From NCBI GenBank assembly GCA_035235625.1, contig CP141145.1, positions 22,012,563 through 22,076,562 on the forward strand: DNA of 64,000 nucleotides, given 5' to 3'. Below the pieces are notes generated by a model. It made no database searches, had not been told where the DNA came from, and worked only from the letters and a program-made list of their open reading frames with translations. Every line of letters begins with the position of its first letter. Position 1 is the first letter of the stretch. Both the position numbers and the translations under genes were made by a program. This DNA comes from Saururus chinensis (lineage: Eukaryota; Streptophyta; Magnoliopsida; Piperales; Saururaceae). This document shows positions 25,301 through 37,386 of this stretch, one piece after another.

Positions 25301-25543
25301 ACTCTTGATTGGGAATGACCTAAGTATGATAGTCAATTTATAAGAATGACTCAAAACTAAGTTTGAGATGAAGAAATAGGTGAGGCATCTTATATCCTCG
25401 GGATGAAAATTGACAGAGATAAAAAGGCCAGAAGGATTAGTATATCTCAAGAGTCATACATAGCGAGCGTTAAACGTTTCAATGCCAATGGTTAGAAAAC
25501 CATTTAATACCCTATGTACAAGGGTACGGTGTTGCCTAAGAGT
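22302..25543 (+). pseudogene. Ty1/Copia polyprotein remnant, unit 2, 5' part
   Basis: Gag starts at 22302 but has an early TGG-to-TGA stop near 22373. The zinc knuckle is at 23093-23134. Protease, integrase (23745-24206) and RT (24806-25343) segments follow in Copia order with many stops. The RT that is deleted in unit 1 survives here. The polymerase motif at 25297-25308 reads Y-E-D-N where active Copia elements have Y-V-D-D, so the catalytic site is lost. Unit 3 has the same change. The 29-bp gag duplication is shared with unit 1. The frame breaks at the nested LTR (25549) and resumes at 31739. Confidence 0.85.
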
Positions 25544-25548
25544 ATAGT

Positions 25549-26182
25549 TGTAACACCCCGCTTTTCTAATTACATATAGCGATGGGGGTTAGTGGTAATT
25601 AGTAGATTTTTGATAAATTATATAAGGTTGAAACCTCCGTATATGAATAGAGCTCGAAGAAATGAGCCCAATGAATCAAAGAACGGGCAAAACGGAGGTT
25701 GGGACCAAAATTTATAACCTCAAGAAGCGTAGAAAATAGGCAAGACCTACTTAAAAAGAGTATGATATATTACTTTAAGTGAGCTAATATCAAAGGTCTC
25801 ATCGATACAAGTCCAATGGTACGAAGAACATGCGAATCTGAATCCGGGGTAGGAAGTTATACACGTTTAAAGATTTGGATATATATAATAAAAAAATACG
25901 AGTTGTGAGTGGCCAGCATTAACATGCCATGAGAACACCGTGCATGTTACGTGTGGTCATCCACCGTGAGTGCACTGGGTAAACCACAGTGCCACCGGAT
26001 AAACCACAGCACTGCCATTTCTGGCAGTGCAGCGATGTCGTTTCAACTCACCAGGGGCCTATTTAAACCCCATTCCGGTCATTTTTTAAATTAGATCTTC
26101 TTCTCCCCCATTTCTAAGCATTCTGAGCCCGATTAAGGCCGTTCAAGAGGCATTCTTAACTAAATTGAGTGTGATCTACACA
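25549..26182. mobile_element. Outer LTR in Copia, left part (unit 2)
   Basis: It starts TGTAACACCCCG after the flank ATAGT, at the same Copia position as in unit 1. It pairs with 30898-31738, which ends TTGTTACA before ATGGC. Confidence 0.65.
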
Positions 26183-29100
26183 ATGGAGCAGTCCTTTCAT
26201 TGAGTTGGAGACCGGATAAGGAGGAAACACCCCAAGAGAAGGAGAGGTCCTGCCCAACTAGCGTTGGGAGGAAGACGCCAGGCCTGGGACATGGGAGGCA
26301 TGCCAGGTGTTCCTGAAAATGTCCCTATGATGTCGCGTCCTCCAAATTAGTTCCAAGACGTAGAGGAGGAGTGGGACAAGTATCCTAGGCATGGGGGGGG
26401 GGGGGGGGGGGGGGGGGGACAACGAGGGGGGGCTGAACCTCGTCTTTCTCGCCTTTAGTTTCCCTTCTACAATGGGGATGATGATCCAGTGGAATGGTTG
26501 TACAAGGCGGAAAAGTTTTTCGCCTACCAAGGAACGCACTCCGAGGCTGAGCGCTTGCGCATTGCAGCCTTTCACCTAGATGGAGACGCATCAGTTTGGT
26601 TCCAGAGCTTTGAGAAAGAGGTGCGCTACCCTACATGGGCGGCCTTTTCCGATGAACTATGCATTCAGTTTGGGCCAAATGAGTTCCAAAATTTCAACGA
26701 GATGCTTTCCTCCCTGCGCCAGACTACCACCGTCCGTGCATACTATACCGATTTTATGAAGGTGGCCAACCGACTTCCAGATTGGCTGGTGGCCACCTTG
26801 GTGGGCACCTTCAAGCGCGGCCTAAAGCCCGAGATTTCAGAGGAGATGCGGCATTTTCCTTGTGCCAACATGCTGGTTGTGGTGCGCCATGCTCGCATCG
26901 AAGAGGAAAAATTGGCTAGACAACGCAGAGGGGGACGGCTCGGACCTTTGGCTCGGTTTGCTCTCAGCACCCATCCCTTGACCACGCCCACCAGTAGCTC
27001 GGTACCTGGCCGCCCCGGCCAGTAGACCGCCCCAGCAGGTCCTATTGTACGTCGCCTCACACCGGCCCAGATGGAGGAACAACGTTTGAAGGGGTTATGT
27101 TTCCAATGTGATGAGAAATTCATTCCCGGGCACCAATGTTCTATCAAGGGCAGTCTTCTAGTGGAGGATATTGATGATGATGGCGAGGGTACAGAGGGAT
27201 CTGCATCATTGGCTCCTGAGGAGGTCTTACCTGAGATTTCAGTTCATGCCTTTTCAGGGGCGTTTACTCCTTGCACCATGCTAGTACAAGGCTACCTCAT
27301 GCGGCAACAGGTAGCTATCTTGATTGACAGTGGTTCTACTCATAATTTTATTAACGACAAGGTAGCCCATCGGCTTGGTTTTTTCCTATCAGATTCCAAG
27401 CCATTTGACGTGTTAATTGGAGATGGCAAGCACCTCAGGAGCAATGGGGTGTGTGCGCAAGTCACCTTGTCTGTCCAGGGCCACACATTTGTCACCGATC
27501 TCTTCTTGCTACCTACAAAAGGGGTGGACATTGTGTTAGGCGTACAGTGGCCACAGGAGCTCAGCGATGTCGTATGGAACTTCCGTGACATGTGGATGGA
27601 TTTTGAGCTCCAAGGGCAGTGCGTCCAGTTGGAAGGCTCTCAGTCGGGAACCCTCCTCTCCGCCCTTCCTTCAAGTACTCTTTTCTGGTTCGCCCCCCAA
27701 GGGCTCCTTTTGCAGCAGCGTGCTACTCTTGAGGTGTCCCAAGATGGAATGTCACCGGATCTCCAGGAGTTACTGACTGCCCACCAAGACTTGTTCGCTG
27801 AGCTACAAGGTCTTCCTCCTGCCCGCTCTCATGACCACCAGATTACTATCATACCTGGAGCAGCGCCGACCAATGTCCGACCTTATCAGTATCCACACAT
27901 CCAGAAGTCAAAGATTGAGTGTCTCATAGCGGACATGCTTCAGGCTGGGACCATCCGGCCTAGTACAAGCTCCTACTCGTTGCCAGTGTTACTTGTACAG
28001 AAGAAGGACGGTACATGGCGCTTCTGTGTAGACTACCACGCCCAGAATGTCGTCACTGTCAAAGACAAATATCCCATTCCGGTAATTGAGGAGTTGTTGG
28101 ATGAGTTGACGGGTGCCACCATATTCAGTAAGCTCGACCTTCATTCGGGTTACCATCAGATCCGAATGAAGGCCGATGATGTGCACAAGACTGCCTTCTG
28201 GACTCATGACAGCCATTTTGAGTTCCTTGTTATGCCGTTTGGGTTGGCCAATGCCCCCTCCACATTCCAGTGCCTCATGAACGACCTCTTCAGGCCATTC
28301 CTTCGCTATTATATATTGGTATTCTTTGATGATATCCTGGTGTACAGCCGGTCATGGACAGAGCACTTGACACATCTCAGGTCAGTCTTCTCTATTCTAT
28401 GAGACAACTCTTTATTTCTTAAACGTTCAAAGTGCTCTTTTGGTAGTCAGCAGGTTCATTATTTAGGCCATATTATCTCGGGGAATGGTGTAGCCATAGA
28501 TCTAGCCAAGGTGGCCGCCATGCTGTCTTGGCCCGTACCCCAATGCGTTCAGGCGCTCTGTGGTTTTCTGGTCCTCACCGGGTACTATCGGTTGTTCATT
28601 CATCGATATGGGGAGTTGGCTCGGCCTCTGATAGAGCAGCTCAAAAAGGGGGGCTTTGCTTGGACTGTGGTTGCTCAGGAGGCCTTCAACGAGTTGAAGC
28701 AGGCTATGGCCACTGCTCCAGTCTCGATCTTGCCTGATTTCAGCCGCCCTTTTGTGGTTAAAACGGATGCATTGGATGCGGGGCTTGGGGCGGTTCTTTT
28801 ACAGAACGAGCTTCCCATTGCCTATTTTAGCAAGGCTCTGGCTGGCCGCTCCTTGTCCCTGTCCATGTATGAAAAGGAAATGTTGGCCATCATCCTTGTT
28901 GTTACCATGTGGCGGCACTACTTATTGGGTCGTCAGTTCCTGATTCACACAGACCATTAGCCCCTGAAGTATTTCTTGGAACAACAGGTGTCTACTCCAT
29001 CTCAGCAGCAGTGGGTCAGCAAACTTCTGGGATATGATTATGAGGTCATTTACAAGAAGTGTTTGGAGAACACAGTGGCCAACGCTCTCTCTCGCATACC

Positions 29101-30380
29101 TTCCCCGGGGTCTTGCTTGGCCTTCTCAACATTATCATGTCTGTTAATTGAGGAGTTGAAGCTGGCCTACATTGATGATGCTTCAACGTAAGTTCTGATC
29201 GTTGCCCTCCAGACCAATCCTGCTACCCGCCCATTCTATGCCTGGCAGGATGACCACCTTTTTTGGATGGACCATTTGTGGGTTCCCAATGTAGCTGATC
29301 TTCACCACCGCATTATTTCTCATTTCCACGACTCTCCAATGGCCCATCATGAAGGGGCTTTCCGCACCTATAAGAGGGTCAGCCAGAGTTTCTTATGGTT
29401 GGGTATTCACCGGGCTGTTCATGAGTATGTGTCCGCTTGTGATACTTGTCAGAGAGCCAAGGCAGCCACAACTTCTCCAGTAGGGTTGCTCCAACCCTTG
29501 CCTATTCCGGATAAGGTATGGGAGGATATCTCGATGGACTTTGTTGAGGCCTTGCCTCTGGTGCAAGGTAAGTCAATGATAATGGTTGTGGTCAGCCACC
29601 TATCAAAGTATGCTCATTTATGTGCATTGGGCCATCCTTTTACCGCTAAGACCGTGGCTGACCTTTATGTATGGGAGGTGGAGAAGCTTCATGGTATGCC
29701 TTGCACTATTGTTTCTGATTGTGATCGTATATTCATTTCCTAGTTTTGACGGGAGTTCTTTGCTTTACAGGGCACTTCGCTTCATATGAGCACTGATTAT
29801 CACCTGCAGACGGACGGTCAGACTGAAGTGGTTAATCATTGTCTGGAGCAGTATCTGAGGTGTTTCACCATGATGCAGCCTTGCCGATGGCTTCAGCTTC
29901 TTCCATGGGCGGAGTGGTCTTATAATGCCGCCTATCATACGCGTGTAGGCTTTACTCCTTTTGAGGTGTTGTATGGCCATCCCCCACCGACGATCTTGTC
30001 TTATGTACCTCACCGCTCTTCTATGGCTGAGCTGGACTATATGCTTCAAACTCGCGATGAGGTCTTGCGTCAGCTCAAGATGAATTTGGCTGTAGCGCAA
30101 AACTGGATGAAACAGCTCTATGATGGCCGTTGTACTGATCGGGAGTTTCAAGTGGGCGACTTGGTTTATGTTTCTCTTTTGCCATAGTGCCAAACTTCTT
30201 TGTTTTACATGGAGCACTCCAAGCTCGCTCCCAGGTTCCATGGTCCCTATGGTTCATTCTATTTTTCATGTGTCCCATCTTCGACAGTTTGTGGGTGACA
30301 GGTCTTTGGCTGTGGGTGCTCCTCCCTTGATGGGTCCGGTTCCACCATCCGACCCTGCTCCTGCGTCTGTGCATTAGAAA
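26183..30380 (+). pseudogene. Ty3/Gypsy polyprotein remnant, unit 2
   Basis: This is a better-preserved copy than unit 1. Gag is open at 26489-27025. A 443-codon stretch at 27071-28402 carries the C-F-Q-C finger, retropepsin D-S-G-S-T and RT with F-F-D-D. RNase H is at 28511-28960, and integrase segments lie at 28976-29191, 29267-29743 and 29786-30187. A (G)26 tract at 26393-26418 disrupts the gag region and is much longer than in unit 1. A 59-bp segment present in unit 1 at 12160-12218 is missing at about 30251. The shared stops at the ends of the RT and RNase H segments show that both copies descend from one inactive element. Confidence 0.87.
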
Positions 30381-30431
30381 AGCAGGGCTCGTCGCCTTGC
30401 GGACAAGGCGAATAGCGGAAGCATGGTGGAG

Positions 30432-30897
30432 TGTTGTGCTCGATGATCATACTCTATTATTTTTATTTGCATTGAACTATTTATTTATTATTGCAATAGT
30501 TTAGTGTCTACGTGGATGTCTGAGGATGAGTTTTTGGCTCGTTTTCCAGCTTGTTCACCTTGCAGGCAAGGCGAATAGCTGAAGCATGGTGGAGTGTTGT
30601 GCTCGATGATCATACTCTATTATTTTTATTTGCATTGAACTATTTATTTATTATTGTAATTGTTTAGTGTTTCGTACTGTGTTGGTTCAGTTAGTATTTC
30701 CTAGGGACCCGGGCCGGTTTGGTCCAAGTGGCACGGTTCCCTAGGGGACTGGTCATCCCCTATATGGGGAGCCCTCTCTTTTCTTTGAGGGTATGCAATT
30801 GAAGAATTCTGTGTTTCCTCCCCTTTCTTCCTTACTTCTTCCCTTTCCCTGCGTAGATCTCCTCGGTGCCGATTGTCCCTACATTAGGCACATCACA
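30432..30897 (+). mobile_element. Gypsy 3' end with duplicated LTR start (unit 2)
   Basis: The full 303-bp 3' LTR is 30595-30897. Its first ~75 bases and the preceding purine tract also occur at about 30390-30508, offset by 163 bp. Between the two lies a coding remnant (about 30509-30560, SEDEFLARFPACSP) of the polyprotein C-terminus that is absent from unit 1. A template-switch or slippage duplication explains this. Confidence 0.65.
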
Positions 30898-31738
30898 GTA
30901 TAAGAAAGGAGGACGCTCAGAAGAAATGAATAGCTCTAAACACTGCTGCTTCCGATGTCTTCTATAGGTAAGCATACCTGATCTTGTATATGAGAATACA
31001 TTTACATCCTAAGTAGTTAACTTAGGATGTTAAAATATTTAAATGCTTATACATCTTAATTAGTGATAATAATGTACTAATTAAGATGTATGAATTGTTA
31101 TGATTTAATATGTTCTGATTTGAATAATTGATATGATTTGAAGTGTCACGCCATGCTTTAATCTTTTGTTTTCTAATCTATTATGCTTTGATGTGACTTG
31201 TTATGTTCCATCTCGCTATAGGGTAGAGCGAGAAATGTGGCATGTGTTGTTTAGTCTTGGCTCAGTGATAGAGCGAGACATGTATATATGCTTGATTCCG
31301 CTCTGTGCTAAAGCGAGATGTATGATTTCGTTGATTTATTAAGTTTCGCTTAACTCCAATAGATTATAAATTTTAGTATGATTTTGATTGGATATTAGTA
31401 TATATATATATATTAATGTAAATTATTTTGTGATGCATGATGTATGTAGTAGCCATTAGGCAGAACTATGTTCGGATCCGATTGTATTTGAATAATATCC
31501 AATACGTACGTAGGCAACCAACGGTAAGGCAATGTTGGCCCGATCCAAATTAATTATAAATATATTTTTTATTCTATTTTACACGCGATGAACTATGAAG
31601 CTTCGTTGTGTGTATGGGTCTGTTACAAGTGTAGATGAATATTGTACCTCTCGCACATAGATGATGATTCTTGGCTTAAGGAAAGATCAAATATTCTATT
31701 AGTGATTTTGTGGTCCAGGCTCAGGTCGGGTTGTTACA
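30898..31738. mobile_element. Outer LTR in Copia, right part (unit 2)
   Basis: Non-coding counterpart of 12702-13564, ending TTGTTACA just before the resumed Copia frame. It has a short (TA)n tract near 31399. Confidence 0.6.
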
Positions 31739-32448
31739 ATGGCTCCTCGAATTGAGGAAGACCGATTCCGCATGGAGTCAGTTCCATATGCACAGGCTAT
31801 TGGCATCTTGATGTATGTCATGACCTATATACGACCTAATTTGAGTTTTGTAGTTGGCTTGCTGAGTCGTTACCAAGCAGACCTTGGTCTTCAGCATTGA
31901 CAATCAATGAATAGGGTATTCAGTACCTATTAGGGTAGAGTTTAAAACTAACCTATCAGGTGGAAAGTCTCTCATTGACTGGATATAGTGATTCAGACTA
32001 TACGAAAGATCTAGATGACAGGAAATCAACTGCCGAATTTGTCTTTATGTTTGGAGGCGGTGCTATATCTTGGGCAAATAAGAAACAAAAGAGTGTTTTT
32101 AAGTATACGATGGAAGGTGAATTTTATTAATGCAGTATTGTAGCTTCCCAGGCAATAAGGATAAAGGAGTTTCTAATAAGATTGAGGCTAGAAGGCTAGA
32201 CTGACGCTTCTGTCCATATGTATTGTGATAATTTGGCATCAACGTTGACACTTAAAAATGGGGAGATCGGTGTCATGGTTAAGCACATTGAGGTGCATTA
32301 CTATTACATCTTTGACATGCCACAGAGGGGAAAAGTGACTCTGAGTCATATTCATACTACTGAGATGTTGGTTGATCTGTTCATTAAGACCTTAACAACG
32401 GATCTATTTTCTAAGCACGCTCATAGCATTGGTCTTCAACGGGACTAG
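31739..32448 (+). pseudogene. Ty1/Copia RNase H remnant, unit 2, 3' part
   Basis: It matches 13565-14274. The RNase H core at 32218-32448 begins YCDNLASTL. Stops upstream of it match those in unit 1. The polypurine tract and 3' LTR follow. Confidence 0.8.
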
Positions 32449-32495
32449 TGCAAGTCGTTGTTGGACAATATGAGTCATTCACCAATGGTGGGGGA

Positions 32496-34933
32496 TGTTG
32501 GACCATGGTATGGGCTCGGGCCCGTTTCGGTCCAATGTTGTCATAGTCCGAGTGAGCCGGTACAGGCCACAAGGTCCAAGGATGGTGAGGATGGTCACGC
32601 TGGCCCCACATGTGCCTTCGTTACACTAATTTGTTTAGGACCCACCAACGTCACACACACACACACTAGGCATTTAACTAGGTCATGCATTAATACGTTG
32701 TGGGGCCTAGACGCTCGAATTATGTGTAGATGGTGGGACCTGTGGTTAGCGAGGAGTTGACCCTGTCTCGGGCTTGGCCATTTGTAGGGGGTCCAGGCCT
32801 CCATGGGCTCTGAGAGACAGAGCCTGCTCCCATTTGTATTACCCTCAAGTTGAACCAGAAGAAATAATGTAAGAAAACCCATTTAAGAATAGTCCACATA
32901 TAGGCCCACCTAAAAGAGGAAAGGAAGGGGTATTTAAGTAAGAGCAAGAGAAGAGGAAGCCCTTGCCTTAGGCCGCCCCTGTCTCTTCCTCCTCTCTCCC
33001 AACTGCCACCCCTCCCTCTCTCTCTCTCTCTCTCGGATCTGTTTGCACAAATAGGAGAAAAGCTTGTTGTTGGCCACTGATAAGTATGAAATATATCTCT
33101 ATTTTATATGTCTTTTTACCTTATTTGCTAGTATAGATTAGGTTAATTAAGAGTTAGTTATGGTTTATTTAGATTAAGATAGTTATTAATATTTTAGTTT
33201 AATTATTAATTAATTTTAGAAGTTATTAGTAGTTTAGACATGTATTTAAATTAAGTTGGGATTTTAATTATATTATACATGTCTAAAGTATGATATTTTA
33301 TGTTTTATAGGTAAAGTGCGCTTATCAAAATACTTGGAGGATGTTTAGAATAACTCAAAACACTTTTGACATGTTTTACAGTGATTTAGACAACTTTTCA
33401 GAGTTATAAACATGTTAGAAATTAATATGGACACGAAGTAAAGCTTAATGAAAAGAAAATTGGACTATCCAGAAAAACTGTCCAGATTGCAAAAATAGTG
33501 TAGCCATTCAAACGAGGCATTTGAAGTATCAAATGGGATAACGTAATTTTAAGCAAAACACAGTATAGGCATTCGAACGGGAATGCAGGGCGTTCGAACG
33601 AGATAACGCGCAGTTTCCTTGTTTGAGCTAATTTTGAATCCTATTCATATAGAACTTTTTCTTATGGATCTTATACCTATAGAAAGACATATTTGGCTTG
33701 AAATTGGGGTTGGCCAGTAGATTTTCTTAAGAGAAAAAAGAAGAAGAAGATGGAAGAGAACTTAAAGCTTTTAATGGAGATTTAAGTGTTTTCTTCTATA
33801 ATGGAAGGCTAGACTTTTCTTTTACTTAGAAGTTGATGAAGCTATAGATAAGTTTCAGTTTCTTTTCTTTTTAATTTAGATCTCAGTTGTAAATGATGAC
33901 AATTGTATGATAAGGATTTCCTTTTTAATGGAAGAGCTTTTAATGTTTATTCAAGTCTATGTTGATTTATTGTCTTGTAGATGATAGATTGATGTAGTTT
34001 TGATATTTTCATCGATTCTAATTTCTGTGATTTAGATGAGATGGTCATGAAATAGTTTTAATGCTCAGATAATTAATGAATTGGATGAGTTATACTAAGA
34101 TTAGACGAGTCATGCCTATAGCTAGTTTAGTGTAGATAATTCGTGCTATTGTCGAAGATAGTTCATGTCATGAATTTAATTAATGATTCTTTCTAAAGTA
34201 ATTCTAGCTTATATCTGAGAATACTTGTTCATATTCACACTAGCTTTAGATTAAAAGTTAAGAAATTGTTATGGTTCTATAGTGGATTCAATTTCCTAAG
34301 TAAATTCCATTATATTAATCTCTTGCTTTTAAACTATATGATTCCTTTCTTTTGCTTAATTTAAGTTTAAATTCTTTCTAGTTTTTAATCAGTAAATTCC
34401 TATTTAGATTTAGTAATAATTCATCCGTCCCTAAGGTTCGACAACCCTTAAATACTTATCCTAGTACAATAACCTTGTACACTTGCAAAGGGTTTAATTA
34501 TAAACGATCAGCCACCCCTTTTCTCCCCTCTCCTTGTCCTCTTTGGCGGGTTGAAAGTAGGAAAAGACTCTCCTCCTTTGCTGGAACGTGGAGGCTGATT
34601 AAAGGAGCGATCCTTGCTTAGATTTCTTCAATCCAAGCATTGGTTTGTGAGTGATAAACACATAGAGGTAACCCCTAATCCCTTGACTTCTTTTCTTGTT
34701 ATTGAGAAGTAAGGGATGATCTTTTCAAGGGCGTGCAAGGGCTAGAACGCCCAGGTCAGTACGCTATTGTCCATCTTTGTTTTCTTATTAGCATGATATA
34801 AGATTAGATGATGATTTATTGCTAATTGGATTGAGGTTTATGCATCATTCTTTGTAGATTAACTTAAAGGCTGATTTTTGATTGGTGCGCCACTCCCATC
34901 CCACCTTAATTCCGCTGGTCCAGCCACTCTACA
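32496..34933 (+). mobile_element. Copia 3' LTR (unit 2), split by a solo LTR
   Basis: It begins TGTTGGACCATGG and ends CCACTCTACA, with the solo LTR at 33078-34510 inside. A (CT)n tract before the solo LTR is short here and very long in unit 3. Confidence 0.7.
33078..34510. mobile_element. Solo LTR, 1433 bp (unit 2 copy)
   Basis: Same ends (TGATAAGTATG and ACGATCA), same length and same GCCAC target duplication (33073-33077 and 34511-34515) as at 14897-16329. It is inherited through duplication of the unit, not inserted twice. Confidence 0.85.
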
Positions 34934-35185
34934 AGTCAAAATATTCAATTTGGATCATATTATGTTGCTTTTTTATTGGTCAGGTTGGGTGGGAGGGAAT
35001 ACCATCTTCAGACCTCAACGATAGCATGTGGAGGATTAACTATTAAAAATGATTAATAATCATATGTTTAGTTAAATATTGCAGGGAGATATGGAAATGA
35101 CTCATATGCTCATGTCACTTGGGTAGTATATATAACTAAGGAATTTATAATATGGAGGTCTAGTTCTAGCGTATCTTGTAGAATT
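34934..35185. repeat. Copied OMT 5' flank after the Copia LTR (unit 2)
   Basis: Counterpart of 16753-17004. Confidence 0.7.
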
Positions 35186-35745
35186 TATTTTTGGTAATTA
35201 AAACATTTTATTAACCACAAAGGTGAAGGATACAAGATGAAAAATTACAATCATCTTTCCCCACCCCATACAATCACCATAAAAACCCCCATGGAAGAAA
35301 GAAAATACTCCACAAGACTTAAAATTAGCCAAAAATAGAGGAATAAGTCAATCCTAAAGAAATCATTTAGAAAAGAACAACTATTAAAAATCACTTGTTT
35401 GAGATGAAAAGCTTATGAATTATGTCTAACTTGCTTGATGATTCTAGAGGCCAAGATAAGAAGATTATTAGATTTATCCTCAAAAGTGCATATATTTTTG
35501 TCTTTCCAAATAAATGAGAAATAAACAATAAAGATTGATTTTATAAGCTTTGCAACTTGCATATTAATCTTCATAAACTGATTTAGCCAACTGATCTTCC
35601 CATGAAAGTCCAAAACATATCTATGAATATTGCATTTTCTTAAGATTCTCCTCAAATTGTATTGGAAAAGGTGCATTCGAAAAATATGCAATTCAATGTT
35701 TACTCACGTAATGCATCTATTGGGAAGCTAGAAACCTCTTTTAGA
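35186..35745 (-). mobile_element. LINE 3' fragment, copy 4
   Basis: Counterpart of 17005-17565 with the same frameshift. Its open stretch is 35413-35691. Confidence 0.6.
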
Positions 35746-36916
35746 GTTGAGCCTCACAAATAGGGTAGATATTTAATTTTTTTAAATAACCCTATTTGCA
35801 ATGTTAATGTAATAATGTCGCAAATAGGGGTACCATTTGTGATGTTTGAATATAAATGTTGCAAATAGTACCCCTATTTGCAACATTTATACTTATGCGT
35901 TGCAAATAAGGTATATATTAATTTTTTTCTAAAATAACTTATTTGTGATGCAAATGTACAAATGTCCTAATAGGGATACTATTTGTGACATTTGTATATA
36001 AACGTCATAAATAGGGTAGATATTTCTTTATTTTTTTACATAACCCTATTTGAGGTACTTTGTAAACGTCACAACTATTTACGATGTTTGTATATAAATG
36101 TCTCAAATAGGGTGAATATTTAAATTTAAAAAAAATAAGCAACCTTATTTGTTACACTAATGTACAAACGTCGCAAATAGGGGTACTATTTGCAACATTT
36201 GTAAATAAAGTTAAGCTTCATGAATACGGTTAGATATTTAATATTTTTTGCAAATAAAGCAAACAAATGTTGGAAATAGGCCAGGGACGTATTTGCAACT
36301 TTTGAATATAAACGGTGCAAATATTAACCCTCTTTGCGATGTTAACACTTAAGTTTTGCAAATAGGGTTAGATATTTATTTATTTTTAAAATAACTTTAT
36401 ATACAACGCTTATGTACAAACGTTGCAAATAGGGGTATTCTTTGCAATGTTTGTATATAAACATCACAAATATTAACCCTATTTACAATGTTTACACTTA
36501 GCCATCGCAAAAAGGGTTAGATATTTATTTTTTTTAATGAATAGTATTTTGACGCTAAATTACAAACATCACAAATAGGTGTAATATTTGCAACATTTAG
36601 ATATAAATGTTGAAAGTATTAACCCTATTTACAATGTTCTGATTAAGTGTCACAAATAGAGTTTGATGTTTATTTATCTTTTTAAAATAAAAGTATTCAC
36701 GATGGTAATGTACAAATGTCTTAAATAGCTTTACTACGTGCAACGTTCATATTTAAGCATCGCAGATGGTACCACTATTTGCAACGTTTGTACATAGGCA
36801 TCACAAATAGTTTTTTTTTTACGACACTTATTTAAGCATCATAAAAAGTGTTTTTTTAGACGCTTTGAAAAGCATCGTTAATATAAGCATTGCAATTGCT
36901 CCTTTTTGTTTTAGTG
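35746..36916. mobile_element. CACTA-like subterminal repeat block (unit 2)
   Basis: Counterpart of 17566-18735, ending TTTTTGTTTTAGTG. No coding capacity. Confidence 0.6.
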
Positions 36917-37064
36917 CTGACATAGTCCTTTATAATACAAAAGAAATAGAATATTGAGACTACAAGCATATTAAAATTTAAGAATAAACAACCAATGTTA
37001 AATTTCAATATTCAAAGTTTGATAGAATATGAAAAATACCTTACCATGCACTTAAATTAGAACA

Positions 37065-37256
37065 TACTCGCTTTGTTCTAAATTAATAGCTCCATTTAAA
37101 GAAAAAAATTGTTCTATATTAATAGTTCAATTTTTATTAAATTTAAATAATTGAGTAGTTAGCTTATTTTTTCTTCTATTATATGTAGGTTTCATTAATT
37201 AATAAAAATTATATTTTTTTTCAAATATAACTATTAATATTTAGACCGAGGGAGTA
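37065..37256. mobile_element. Stowaway-like MITE downstream of OMT-2
   Basis: Counterpart of 18884-19075 at the 18181-bp offset, with TA flanks and the same TIRs. Confidence 0.7.
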
Positions 37257-37386
37257 AGTACGGGGACTTACGAAAAACCCGTGTCAAAATGTTTTCACAA
37301 TCTTCATCCATATTCTCTTACGGGTAACACAAAGCACGTTTGGAAAACAAACAAGAATCCTGATTCTCGCATGTATAAGAAACAAT

